DNA of 64,000 bases from Rhizobium sp. ICMP 5592 (lineage in GTDB: Bacteria; Pseudomonadota; Alphaproteobacteria; Rhizobiales; Rhizobiaceae): NCBI RefSeq assembly GCF_009498525.1, contig NZ_QSNT01000002.1:744001-808000 (forward strand), in the 5' to 3' direction. The notes under the pieces are model-generated. The model was not told the DNA's origin. It did no database searches and worked only from the letters and a program-made list of their open reading frames with translations. The position numbers were made by a program, and so were the translations under genes. Positions 26,259 to 34,973 of the stretch are shown piece by piece (the first letter of the stretch is position 1; the number at the start of each line of letters is the position of its first letter).

Positions 26259-26290
26259 AAGGCCGGTGAGTTTGTTCTCACCGGCCTTTT
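26259..26290. terminator. Bidirectional terminator between ridA-like gene and TPP-enzyme gene
   Basis: AAGGCCGGTGAG (26259-26270) pairs exactly with CTCACCGGCCTT (26277-26288) around TTTGTT. T-runs follow on the plus strand; the minus-strand gene stop codon (26278-26280) lies within the stem. Confidence 0.85.
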
Positions 26291-27936
26291 GCTTGCGAAA
26301 TTTCCGTCAAGGTGCGGGAAGGCGTGATCGCCTCGGGATCGAGCACGATCTCGATGATCGCCGGCTTGCCGCTGGCGCGCGCCCGCTCGAAGGCCGGGCC
26401 GAAATCTTCCGTCACCCTGACCGTTTCACCATGGCCGCCATAGGCGTGGGCCAAGGCTGCGAAATCCGGATTGTTCAGCGCCGTTGCGCTGACGCGGCCG
26501 GGATATTCACGCTCCTGATGCATGCGGATAGTGCCGTACATGCCGTTGTTGATGACCAATGCTATCAGCGGTAGACCGTATTGAACGGCGGTCGCGAACT
26601 CCTGACCGTGCATCATGAAGCAGCCGTCGCCGGCAAAGCAGATCACGTCACGCTCCGGAAAGAGCTGCTTGGCGGCAACCGCTGCCGGCAGCCCGTAGCC
26701 CATCGAGCCGGAGGCGGGGGCGGCCTGGGTGTTGAAGCGACGGAAGCGATGGAAGCGGTGCAGCCAGGTGGCATAGTTGCCGGCGCCGTTGGTGAAGATC
26801 GTATCATCAGCCGTATTGGTCTCGATCCAGTCCATGATCCGGCCCATATGCACCGCGCCGGGGCTCTTTTCCGGAGTCTTCGACCAGGCGAGATAGGCGG
26901 CATGCATGCGCTCCGTCCGCTCTGTCCAGCGCGGCTCCGTCGGTGTTTCGAGATCGGAAAGGGCTGCCACGAAATCGGCCGGGCTGGCGCAGATTGCCAG
27001 GTCCGGGCGATAGACGCGGCCGAGCTCGGAGGGATCCGGATGGATGTGGACGAGCTGTTGTCGCGGGTAGGGAATGTCCATCAGCGTATAGCCGGAGGAT
27101 GGCATTTCCGAGAAGCGGCCGCCGAGCAGGATCAGCAGGTCGGCTTCCTTGACCTCCTTTGCCAGCGCCGGATTGATGCCGATGCCGACATCGCCGGCGT
27201 AATTCGGATGCAGGTGATCGAACAGCATCTGGCGGCGGAAGGAGCAGCCGACCGGCAGCTTGAAGCGCTCGGCGAAGCTTTCGATACCGGCAACCGCATC
27301 CTTGTCCCAGCGCGTCCCACCGAGAATGACCATCGGTCGTTCCGCCGTGATCAGGCGTTGGCGTAGATCATTGATTTGGCTTCTGCCCGGATGGGCCGCT
27401 ACCGGCGTATAGGGCTTGGCCTGTGGAGCTTCGACCTCGTCGCGCAGCATGTCTTCGGGCAGGGTCAAGACGACCGGGCCGGGCCGGCCTGATGTTGCGA
27501 CGGCGAAGGCACGGGTTACGAATTCCGGAATGCGGGCGGCGTCATCGATCTCGCCGACCCATTTGGCAAATTCGGTGAAGGCGCGGCGGAACTCTACCTC
27601 CTGGAAGGCCTCGCGTTCGCGGGCATCCCGCTGCACCTGGCCGATGAAGAGGATCATCGGGATCGAATCCTGTCGAGCGATATGCAGACCGGCCGAAGCG
27701 TTGGTCGCGCCGGGGCCACGGGTAACCATGCAGATTCCGGGTTCGCCGGTGAGCCGACCCCAGGCATCCGCCATCATCGCCGCGCCACCCTCCTGGCGGC
27801 AGACGAGCACCTTGATGTCGCTGTCATGCAAAGCGTCGAGCACGGCGAGAAAGCTCTCGCCGGGAACGCAGGAAATGCGCTGCACGCCGTTTGCCTTCAG
27901 AGCTTCGACGATGAGCTGGCCGCCGGTGCGTTTCAT
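26278..27936 (-). CDS. Thiamine-pyrophosphate-dependent enzyme, acetolactate-synthase-like
   Basis: The 552-residue protein has the three-domain TPP fold of acetolactate synthase, hydroxyacyl-CoA lyase and benzoylformate decarboxylase. The activating Glu lies in VLVCRQEGGAAMMADAWGRL, and the TPP motif GDGCFMMHGQEFATAVQYGL leads to NNGMYGT. It is not IlvB by context, because no small subunit follows. Its ATG overlaps the stop of a class III CoA-transferase gene (ATGA, 27933-27936), so the two act together. An acyl-CoA lyase or decarboxylase such as 2-hydroxyacyl-CoA lyase is therefore an attractive, unproven alternative. Confidence 0.82.
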   Translation of the reverse strand: MKRTGGQLIVEALKANGVQRISCVPGESFLAVLDALHDSDIKVLVCRQEGGAAMMADAWGRLTGEPGICMVTRGPGATNASAGLHIARQDSIPMILFIGQVQRDAREREAFQEVEFRRAFTEFAKWVGEIDDAARIPEFVTRAFAVATSGRPGPVVLTLPEDMLRDEVEAPQAKPYTPVAAHPGRSQINDLRQRLITAERPMVILGGTRWDKDAVAGIESFAERFKLPVGCSFRRQMLFDHLHPNYAGDVGIGINPALAKEVKEADLLILLGGRFSEMPSSGYTLMDIPYPRQQLVHIHPDPSELGRVYRPDLAICASPADFVAALSDLETPTEPRWTERTERMHAAYLAWSKTPEKSPGAVHMGRIMDWIETNTADDTIFTNGAGNYATWLHRFHRFRRFNTQAAPASGSMGYGLPAAVAAKQLFPERDVICFAGDGCFMMHGQEFATAVQYGLPLIALVINNGMYGTIRMHQEREYPGRVSATALNNPDFAALAHAYGGHGETVRVTEDFGPAFERARASGKPAIIEIVLDPEAITPSRTLTEISQAKGR

Positions 27937-29135
27937 GCTTTTGCCTTTCCCTCCAGTTCCGCCAATTCGGCCAGAACCTCCTCCTGATGTTCGCCAAGGC
28001 GCGGGCTCGGCCGCGTATAGGTCAGCGGCGTCTCCGACAGGACCACCGGCGTCCGTACGCTCGGGATGAGGGTGCCCGCGGCATCCTCGAGATCGATCCG
28101 CAAGCCGCGCGCCTTGATCTGCGGATCCGCGAACATGTCCTCGATCGTATTGATGGCGCCGGCCGGTACGGCATTGTCCTCGCAGGCTTTCAGAAGATCC
28201 GCCTTGCTCCATGTCAGGGTTTTTGCCGAAATGAAGGCGCGGACCTCGTGGCGATGGGCGACGCGGGCCTTGTTGGTGGCATAGCGTTCGTCATCTGCAT
28301 GCGTCTCGATGTCGAGGATCGCGCAGAGGCGGCGGAACTGCCCGTCATTGCCAATAGCAAGGATTAGATAGCCGTCAGCGGTCGGCACGACCTCATAGGG
28401 CGAGATATTGGGATGGGCATTGCCGAGGCGCACCGGCGGCTTGCCGGAGATCAGATAGTTCATGTTTTGATTGGCGAGTACGGCGGATTGAACGTCGAGC
28501 AGCGCCATGTCGACAAGCTGGCCTTCGCCGGTCTTCAGGGCATGGATGAGCGCCGCTTCGATCGCGGAGACCGCATAAATGCCAGTGAAGATATCGGCAA
28601 TCGCCACGCCCGCCTTCATCGGCTGTCCGTCCGGCTCGCCGGTGATCGACATGAAGCCCGACATGCCCTGGACGATATAGTCGTAACCCGCGAGACCGGC
28701 ATAGGGACCGGTCTGGCCGAAGCCGGTGATCGAGCAATAGACCAGCTTGGGATTGATCTTTCGCAGGCTCTCATAATCCAGGCCATATTTTACCAGCCCA
28801 CCAAGCTTGAAGTTCTCGATCACCACATCGGCGGTCAGGACCAGTCGGTGCACCAGATCCTGGCCCTCTTCGGTCTTGAGATCGGCGACGATCGAACGCT
28901 TGCCGCGATTGGTGGAATGATAGTAGGCGGCGGAAAGATTTTCGCCATCCTTGCCCTCGACGAAGGGTGGCCCCCACTGGCGCGTGTCGTCGCCTCCATC
29001 GGGATTTTCCACCTTGATGACATCGGCGCCGAGATCGGCCAGCATCTGCCCTGCCCAGGGGCCGGCGAGAACGCGGGCCAATTCGATGACGCGGATGCCG
29101 GTGAGGGGCGGTTTCTTGGTGCTGTTGGCTGTCAT
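27933..29135 (-). CDS. Class III CoA-transferase (CaiB/BaiF family)
   Basis: The 400-residue protein starts with GIRVIELARVLAGPWAGQML and contains DVIKVENPDGGDDTRQWGPP and the catalytic-Asp region QLVDMALLDVQSAVLANQ. Family III enzymes move CoA between carboxylic acids, as formyl-CoA, carnitine or succinyl-CoA transferases do. The next gene, overlapping by four bases, is a TPP enzyme, and the preceding gene is a DMT transporter. I infer a small pathway: import, CoA activation, C-C cleavage. The acid is unknown. Confidence 0.85.
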   Translation of the reverse strand: MTANSTKKPPLTGIRVIELARVLAGPWAGQMLADLGADVIKVENPDGGDDTRQWGPPFVEGKDGENLSAAYYHSTNRGKRSIVADLKTEEGQDLVHRLVLTADVVIENFKLGGLVKYGLDYESLRKINPKLVYCSITGFGQTGPYAGLAGYDYIVQGMSGFMSITGEPDGQPMKAGVAIADIFTGIYAVSAIEAALIHALKTGEGQLVDMALLDVQSAVLANQNMNYLISGKPPVRLGNAHPNISPYEVVPTADGYLILAIGNDGQFRRLCAILDIETHADDERYATNKARVAHRHEVRAFISAKTLTWSKADLLKACEDNAVPAGAINTIEDMFADPQIKARGLRIDLEDAAGTLIPSVRTPVVLSETPLTYTRPSPRLGEHQEEVLAELAELEGKAKA

Positions 29136-29152
29136 GTCGATCCGGATGGCGG

Positions 29153-30112
29153 CTAGGGTGTGAAAGTGACCTCAGATGTATCGGATACCGGCTTGGAAGC
29201 AAAGCGCCGCTCGCGCCAGAGAATATAGAGACCCGAGGCGATGATGATGAAAATGCCGACCCATTTGATCAGGTCTGGGAAGTTGCCGAACACCAGCCAG
29301 CCGAAGATCGTCGCAGAGACGATCTCGAAATATTGCAGTGGCGCCAGCGTCGAAGCCGGGGCGGAGCGATAGGCATAGATGGTGAGGACGCCGGCGACAG
29401 CGGCAGAAACACCGACGCCCAGGAGATGAAGCATGGCGGTGCCGTTCGGTACGACCGGATCGATGATCGACGAACCCGTGCCCTGGCCGATCGCCAGCAG
29501 GAAGAGGCAGATGATCGTGCCCCATATGCCTGTCTGGAACTGCATCGGCCATGCATCCTCGCTGTGCGAGACGACGCGTGTGATCATCACGTAGACGGCA
29601 ATGCAAAGCGCGGTGACGACGGGCAGTAGTGCAACGAAACCGACCTCCGCGAAGCTCGGTTGAATGATCAGCATTGCGCCGAAGAAGCCAACAGCGCAGG
29701 CCGTATAGCGTCGCCAGCCGATGGTCTCCTTCAGGAAGATGCTGCTGAGGATGGTCAGCATCATCGGTTCGACGAAGAAAATGGCGATGGCGTCGGCCAC
29801 TTCCATGACCTGCAGCGTCGTGACGAAGGAAACCATCGATAGCGTCAGCACTGCGGCACGAATGGCATGCACGCCGCTTCGGCGCAGCGACCACAGGCCC
29901 CATTGTCCTCGTAACGCCATCATCGGCAGGGCGAAGAGGGACTGGAAAATGAAGCGCGCGGCAGTGACTTCCGCTGGCGGAATGGTTGTGGCGGCGAGCT
30001 TTGCGAAAATGTCGATGATCGGTGACAGGATCACCGACAGGAACATCATCAACAGGCCGAACGTCAGCTCCGACTGACGAAAACGGGGCAGGGAACTGCC
30101 GGTGGCATTCAT
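29153..30112 (-). CDS. DMT-superfamily transporter (EamA)
   Basis: The 319-residue membrane protein has ten hydrophobic helices in two EamA repeats. LMMFLSVILSPIIDIFAKLA opens the first and TALCIAVYVMITRVV the second; VFGNFPDLIKWVGIFIIIAS is near the end. EamA proteins export or import metabolites. It is 17 bp upstream of the CoA-transferase gene on the same strand, so it may carry the acid handled by that pair. Confidence 0.85.
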   Translation of the reverse strand: MNATGSSLPRFRQSELTFGLLMMFLSVILSPIIDIFAKLAATTIPPAEVTAARFIFQSLFALPMMALRGQWGLWSLRRSGVHAIRAAVLTLSMVSFVTTLQVMEVADAIAIFFVEPMMLTILSSIFLKETIGWRRYTACAVGFFGAMLIIQPSFAEVGFVALLPVVTALCIAVYVMITRVVSHSEDAWPMQFQTGIWGTIICLFLLAIGQGTGSSIIDPVVPNGTAMLHLLGVGVSAAVAGVLTIYAYRSAPASTLAPLQYFEIVSATIFGWLVFGNFPDLIKWVGIFIIIASGLYILWRERRFASKPVSDTSEVTFTP

Positions 30113-30130
30113 TTGAAAAGTCCTTAGGGG

Positions 30131-31063
30131 TCAGGCCTTTGTCGTCACTTGCCGACACCAGTCCGCAAAATCGGCAATGGCTTCGGCCGCGCCGATTTCG
30201 TTCAGCGTCTCATGGCGCATATCCTGATAGATGGTCAGGCTAATATGCGAGAAGCCGGCCTTTTTCAAATAGTTTGACAGCCAGGACATCGCCTTACCAT
30301 TGTCCGTCGCCGGGTCCCGGCCGCCGCCCACCAGATGGATCGGCATGTCGCGTCGGAGCCGATCAAGGTAGGTCTTTTGCGGCGCGCGGAAGGTCAGTTC
30401 GAGGAGATCCAGCCACAGGGATACCGAGGCATCGAAGCCGCAGAGCGGATCGGCGATATATTTGTCCACCTCCTCGGGGATGCGCGATAGCCAGTCGAAT
30501 TCGGTGCGCCGGTCGGCGATCGAGTTACCCCAGACGCCGAAGGTCAGCTTTGGCAGCAATCCGCTCGGCACGTCCGACCCTTTGAGCATACGTTCCGTCT
30601 TCAGGATGACCTGTGCCGCGCGACCGGCGAGACCGGGGTTGAAATTCGAATTCCAGACCGTCACGGCATCGAATTTGTCGGGATGCGTCACCGCGACGTT
30701 CAGGCTGATCAGTCCGCCCATGGAGTGGCCGAACAGGATGATCGGCAGGCCGGGATGGGCGGTGGCGGCAAGCTCGCGCATCGCCAGAACATCGGCAATG
30801 ACCATATCGACGCCATCCCGCCGGGCAAAGCGGCCGAGCGGCGCGTCGGCGGCCGTCGTTTCGCCATGGCCGCGATGATCATGGGCGTAGGCATGAAAGC
30901 CGCGCGCCGCCATGGCCTCGGCGAAGCCTTCATAGCGGCGGGAATGCTCGGCAAGGCCGTGGCTGATGAGAAGAATTCCATGCGCGTCGCCCCGCGCCGG
31001 CAGATGATGATAGGCGAGCGTCGCGCCTGTCGGGCTGTCCAGATGCCTCGTTTCGGCAAACAT
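30131..31063 (-). CDS. Alpha/beta hydrolase, lysophospholipase/monoglyceride-lipase type
   Basis: The 310-residue protein carries the nucleophile elbow LFGHSMGGLISLNVA, an oxyanion region LISHGLAEHSRRYEGFAEAM and YAHDHRGHGETTA, all typical of serine hydrolases of the PldB/MGLL class. The catalytic His is likely in YQDMRHETLNE. The start at 31063 is taken because AGGAGG lies 8 nt ahead; an ATG two codons earlier would leave only 2 nt. It is the first gene of a minus-strand run leading into the DMT and CoA-transferase genes. Confidence 0.82.
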   Translation of the reverse strand: MFAETRHLDSPTGATLAYHHLPARGDAHGILLISHGLAEHSRRYEGFAEAMAARGFHAYAHDHRGHGETTAADAPLGRFARRDGVDMVIADVLAMRELAATAHPGLPIILFGHSMGGLISLNVAVTHPDKFDAVTVWNSNFNPGLAGRAAQVILKTERMLKGSDVPSGLLPKLTFGVWGNSIADRRTEFDWLSRIPEEVDKYIADPLCGFDASVSLWLDLLELTFRAPQKTYLDRLRRDMPIHLVGGGRDPATDNGKAMSWLSNYLKKAGFSHISLTIYQDMRHETLNEIGAAEAIADFADWCRQVTTKA

Positions 31064-31228
31064 GTGCATTTCCTCCTCACGCTGACGAAAGGTTATCATC
31101 TCGCCGATTGCAATGGAGTGTTGGCGAAGCGCACAGAAATAAATCTCCCCGACGTCTTTGAATCGGGGTTGCGCCCGGCCGATCAAACTGCTTATTTGTT
31201 CTCATATTGTTCTGCCTGGAGGCATGGA

Positions 31229-31975
31229 ATGAGGCATTGGGTTCGCGGATGCGTGGTTGCGGTTCTGTCGGTGTTGATGGCGGCGAGTGCGGTGGCGCAG
31301 GAGAATAATCGGGGCCGGACGCGGTTCATTTTGGCGGCAAGCTGGGAGCCTGCTTTCTGCCAGACGAACCAGAAGAAAGCGGAGTGCCGCAACCAGTCGT
31401 CCGATAATCACGATGCAAAGAATTTTTCGCTGCATGGCCTCTGGCCGATGCGACAGGAATATTGCGACGTTTCCGATGATCTGAAGCAGGCCGTTCGCAG
31501 CAGCGACTGGAAGGACCTGCCGGCTGTCGAACTATCTGCCGACACCAAGGCTGCACTGGATAAGGTCATGCCGGGTACGCAATCCGGTCTGGAGCGGCAT
31601 GAATGGATCAAGCACGGCACTTGCACCAAGCTCAGCGCCGATGAATATTTCGGCGCGGCCGCCAGTTTGATCGATGAACTCAATGCGTCCGCAGTGCGCG
31701 ATCTCTTCGTGCAGAATATCGGCAAGACGCTCGACGCCGATACGATCAAGGCCGCTTTCGACAAGAGTTTCGGCGAGGGTGCCAGCGACCGGGTGAAGAT
31801 GAGCTGCCGCCGTGTCGGCAAGGTGCGTGTGATCTCCGAATTGACGATTGGCCTCTCCGAAGACGCCATTCAGCCCGCGCAAGGGAATGAGCCGCGGCTC
31901 GCGGACCTGATCCAGAGTGCCGGCCGCACGTCGTTCGGCTGCGATCAAGGCGTGGTGGATGCAGCCGGCTTTTGA
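31229..31975 (+). CDS. Secreted ribonuclease T2-family protein
   Basis: The 248-residue protein has a signal peptide (MRHWVRGCVVAVLSVLMAAS, cleavage near VAQ-EN) and both RNase T2 active-site segments: FSLHGLWP (CAS I) and HEWIKHGTC (CAS II), with both catalytic His residues. RNase T2 enzymes cleave RNA non-specifically through 2',3'-cyclic phosphates. In a gram-negative this acts in the periplasm, probably for phosphate or nucleotide scavenging. GGAGG lies 6 nt before ATG 31229; the frame stays open far upstream (to 30683), antisense to the hydrolase gene, and that is not coding. Confidence 0.92.
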   Translation: MRHWVRGCVVAVLSVLMAASAVAQENNRGRTRFILAASWEPAFCQTNQKKAECRNQSSDNHDAKNFSLHGLWPMRQEYCDVSDDLKQAVRSSDWKDLPAVELSADTKAALDKVMPGTQSGLERHEWIKHGTCTKLSADEYFGAAASLIDELNASAVRDLFVQNIGKTLDADTIKAAFDKSFGEGASDRVKMSCRRVGKVRVISELTIGLSEDAIQPAQGNEPRLADLIQSAGRTSFGCDQGVVDAAGF

Positions 31976-32006
31976 CATCCGGAAGCCCCTCTGACGCGGA
32001 TAAATA

Positions 32007-32040
32007 GCTCTCGGACAAGGTTTCGCCGTTGCCCGAGAGC
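32007..32040 (+). terminator. Probable terminator after the RNase T2 gene
   Basis: GCTCTCGG (32007-32014) pairs with CCGAGAGC (32033-32040), with a CAA/TTG extension inside. The following GGGGTTTC is not a clear T-run, so termination may be weak. Confidence 0.45.
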
Positions 32041-32102
32041 GGGGTTTCGCCTACATAGCGGCACAATTCGCAATGTTATCCGCCCGTGGAGTAACCCAAG
32101 CT

Positions 32103-33752
32103 ATGGCACGTCAGTTCATTTATCATATGGCCGGTCTGAATAAGGCCTATGGCGCCAAGAAAATTCTTGAGAATATCCATCTCTCTTTCTACCCCGACGC
32201 CAAGATCGGTATTCTCGGCCCGAACGGTGCCGGTAAGTCGACTGTGTTGCGCATCATGGCCGGCCTCGACAAGGAATATACCGGCGAAGCCTGGCTGGCC
32301 GACGGTGCCACCATCGGCTATCTGCCGCAGGAGCCTCAGCTCGATCCGTCGAAGACTGCGCTCGAAAACGTCATGGAAGGCGTTGCGGCGAAGACCGACG
32401 TTCTCAATCGCTACAACGAATTGATGATGAACTATTCCGACGAGACGGCGGAAGAGGGCGCCAAGCTTCAGGACATCATCGACGCGCAGAACCTCTGGGA
32501 CCTGGAAAGCCAGGTGGAGATGGCGATGGACGCGCTCCGCTGCCCTCCGGGCGACGCCGACGTCACCAACCTCTCCGGCGGTGAACGCCGTCGTCTGGCG
32601 CTGTGCAAGCTGCTGCTGTCGCAGCCGGACGTGCTGCTGCTCGACGAACCGACCAACCATCTCGACGCCGAAACCATCGCCTGGCTGGAAAAGCACCTGC
32701 GAGCCTATCCGGGCGCCGTGCTGATGATCACCCACGATCGCTACTTCCTGGATAACGTCACCGGCTGGATCCTCGAACTCGACCGTGGCCGTGGCATTCC
32801 CTACGAAGGCAACTACTCCTCCTACCTGCTGGCGAAGGCCAAGCGCATGCAGCAGGAAGGTCGCGAAGAAGCCGGCCGCCAGAAGGCGATCGCACGCGAA
32901 CAGGAATGGATCGCCTCCAGCCCCAAGGCGCGTCAGTCTAAGTCCAAGGCCCGTATCCGCGCCTATGACGAGCTGGTCGATGCCGCCGAGAACCAGCGTC
33001 CCGGCGATGCGCAGATCATCATTCCGGTCGGCGAGCGTCTCGGCCAGGTGGTCATTGAAATGGATGGCATCACCAAGGGCTATGGCGACCGCGTCTTGAT
33101 CGAAGGTCTGTCGCTGAAGCTGCCGCCAGGCGGCATCGTCGGCGTGATCGGCGCAAACGGCGCCGGCAAGACGACGCTCTTCCGTATGATCACAGGCCAG
33201 GAAAAGCCGGATAGCGGTTCTATCCGCATCGGCGATACCGTTCATCTTGGCTATGTCGACCAGAGCCGTGACGCGCTCGATGGCAACAAGACCGTCTGGG
33301 AGGAAATCTCCGGCGGTGCCGAAGTCATCAAGCTCGGCAAGTATGAAATGAATTCGCGTGCTTATTGTGCGACGTTCAACTTCAAGGGCGGCGATCAGCA
33401 GCAGAAGGTCGGTAACCTCTCCGGCGGCCAGCGCAACCGCGTGCATCTTGCCAAGATGCTGAAGGCCGGCGGTAACGTCTTGCTGCTGGACGAACCGACC
33501 AACGACCTCGATACCGAAACGCTGGGTGCGCTTGAGATCGCCCTCGAAAACTTCGCCGGCTGCGCCGTGATCATCAGCCACGATCGCATGTTCCTCGACC
33601 GTCTGGCCACGCACATCCTCGCATTCGAAGGCGACAGCCATGTCGAATGGTTCGAAGGCAACTTCGAGGATTACGAGCAGGACAAGATGCGCCGTCTCGG
33701 CGTTGACAGCATCAATCCGAGCCGCGTGACCTACAAGCGCCTGACACGATAA
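32103..33752 (+). CDS. ettA: Energy-dependent translational throttle protein EttA (ABC-F)
   Basis: The 549-residue soluble protein has two ABC domains and no membrane segment. The first carries GPNGAGKST, LSGGERRRLALCKLL and LLLDEPTNHLD; the second carries GANGAGKTT, LSGGQRNRVHLAKML and LLLDEPTNDLD. An arm insertion and a basic linker (SSPKARQSKSKARIRAYDEL, about residues 275-295) separate them. EttA binds the ribosomal E site and gates the first peptide bond according to ATP/ADP. The ATG at 32103 begins MARQFIYHMAGLNKAYG, the usual family start; an ATG 30 bp upstream is possible but less typical. Confidence 0.93.
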   Translation: MARQFIYHMAGLNKAYGAKKILENIHLSFYPDAKIGILGPNGAGKSTVLRIMAGLDKEYTGEAWLADGATIGYLPQEPQLDPSKTALENVMEGVAAKTDVLNRYNELMMNYSDETAEEGAKLQDIIDAQNLWDLESQVEMAMDALRCPPGDADVTNLSGGERRRLALCKLLLSQPDVLLLDEPTNHLDAETIAWLEKHLRAYPGAVLMITHDRYFLDNVTGWILELDRGRGIPYEGNYSSYLLAKAKRMQQEGREEAGRQKAIAREQEWIASSPKARQSKSKARIRAYDELVDAAENQRPGDAQIIIPVGERLGQVVIEMDGITKGYGDRVLIEGLSLKLPPGGIVGVIGANGAGKTTLFRMITGQEKPDSGSIRIGDTVHLGYVDQSRDALDGNKTVWEEISGGAEVIKLGKYEMNSRAYCATFNFKGGDQQQKVGNLSGGQRNRVHLAKMLKAGGNVLLLDEPTNDLDTETLGALEIALENFAGCAVIISHDRMFLDRLATHILAFEGDSHVEWFEGNFEDYEQDKMRRLGVDSINPSRVTYKRLTR

Positions 33753-33776
33753 GCTCGCTACTTTCATGCCTTCAAG

Positions 33777-33800
33777 AACCCCGGCCTGTCCGGGGTTTTT
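33777..33800 (+). terminator. Rho-independent terminator of ettA
   Basis: AACCCCGG (33777-33784) pairs with CCGGGGTT (33790-33797) around CCTGT and runs into TTTTT. Confidence 0.88.
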
Positions 33801-33912
33801 CTTTGTCCTGGCGCGGGAAATGCGTATTCCTGCGCCGACAGATACTAACAGATTTCCGACGCCCGAATGTCTCTCACCGTGAATTGGCTCTTGCAGATTG
33901 CGGCAAAATCAC

Positions 33913-33928
33913 ATAAAGATATCTTTAT
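33913..33928. promoter_or_regulatory. Perfect 16-bp palindrome, candidate operator of the ArsR-methyltransferase/metF unit
   Basis: ATAAAGATATCTTTAT is exactly self-complementary and lies 18 bp before the ATG of an ArsR-family gene, where a bound repressor would block transcription or the start region. ArsR dimers typically bind such short AT-rich inverted repeats, so autoregulation and control of the downstream metF is likely. Confidence 0.75.
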
Positions 33929-33946
33929 ATCTTGATTGGGTGACGA

Positions 33947-34972
33947 ATGACGGATCTGGTTAAACTTGGCTTGGACAATCTGGTGGACGTGCTGAAGGCG
34001 GCGGGTGAGCCGACGCGGCTACGTCTGCTGGCGCTGCTTGCCGCCGGCGATCTGACCGTCACCGATCTTACTGAAATTCTCGGCCAATCGCAGCCCCGCA
34101 TCTCGCGGCATCTGAAATTGCTCGGCGAGGCCAATCTGATCGACCGCTATCAGGAGGGCGCCTGGGCCTATTTCAGGCTGAAGCAGGACGGCAAGGCGGT
34201 TATCCTGGCGCGTGAGCTTCTCCGGCATACGGCCGAGAACGATCCCGTATTGCTGCGCGACGGTGAGCGGCTGACCGCCGTCAAGCGTATTCGCGCTGAG
34301 CGGGCGCAAGCTTATTTCAGCCGCAATGCCGCCGAATGGGACGAGTTGCGCCGCCTGCATGTCGCCGACGAAGATGTCGACAAGGTGATGATCGAGTTGA
34401 TCGGACCGCAGCAGATCGACGCTTTTCTCGATCTTGGCACCGGTACGGGCCGGATGCTGCAATTGCTGGCGGGGCACTATCGCCGCGCGGTCGGTATCGA
34501 TGCCAGCCGCGACATGCTGGCCGTGGCGCGCGCCAATCTCGACCGGTCGAACATCACCGCCGCTTCGGTGCGGCATGGCGATATCTTCAATTTGCCGCTC
34601 GAGGCGCAGGATTTCGACCTGATCACTATCCATCAGGTGCTGCATTTCCTGGATCAACCGGAAATTGCCATCAACGAGGCGGCGCGAATGCTGCGGCCCG
34701 GCGGTCGGCTGGTGATCATCGATCTGGCACCGCACGGGCTGGAATATCTACGCGACGAACATGCACATCTGCGGCTCGGCTTCTCCCATCAGACCATGTC
34801 GGAATGGCTGAAGGCGGCGGGGCTTGATGTCGAGCAGGTGCAGGACCTTCATTCGGGGAGGGAAGGCGGTTCAGGGTTGACGGTTACGATCTGGCTGGCG
34901 CGCGATCCGCGGCTGCTGATCGCTGCCGAGCAGAGCCGCCAGTCATCCCCCATTCTTGCCGGGAGAGTTTGA
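33947..34972 (+). CDS. ArsR-family regulator fused to a SAM-dependent methyltransferase domain
   Basis: The 341-residue protein joins an ArsR winged helix (about residues 1-95, DLTEILGQSQPRISRHLKLL) to a class I methyltransferase fold (about 140-310, AFLDLGTGTGRMLQLLAGHY, VGIDASRDML, VRHGDIFNLPL). It sits one base ahead of metF. ArsR proteins of the SahR type are known to sense S-adenosylhomocysteine and regulate methionine-cycle genes. I infer that the methyltransferase-like domain is the SAM/SAH sensor here, and that the 16-bp palindrome in front is its site. Whether it also has catalytic activity is open. Confidence 0.85.
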   Translation: MTDLVKLGLDNLVDVLKAAGEPTRLRLLALLAAGDLTVTDLTEILGQSQPRISRHLKLLGEANLIDRYQEGAWAYFRLKQDGKAVILARELLRHTAENDPVLLRDGERLTAVKRIRAERAQAYFSRNAAEWDELRRLHVADEDVDKVMIELIGPQQIDAFLDLGTGTGRMLQLLAGHYRRAVGIDASRDMLAVARANLDRSNITAASVRHGDIFNLPLEAQDFDLITIHQVLHFLDQPEIAINEAARMLRPGGRLVIIDLAPHGLEYLRDEHAHLRLGFSHQTMSEWLKAAGLDVEQVQDLHSGREGGSGLTVTIWLARDPRLLIAAEQSRQSSPILAGRV

Positions 34973-34973
34973 T

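Noticed and set aside
26278..27936. Oxalyl-CoA decarboxylase plus formyl-CoA transferase (oxalate degradation)
   Set aside because: The TPP protein is ALS-like and does not resemble Oxc along its length as I know that sequence; only the pairing with a CoA-transferase is shared.
32076..33767. 563-codon open frame antisense to ettA
   Set aside because: Produced by high GC and regular codon use on the opposite strand; EttA motifs are unambiguous and the antisense product has no recognisable domain.
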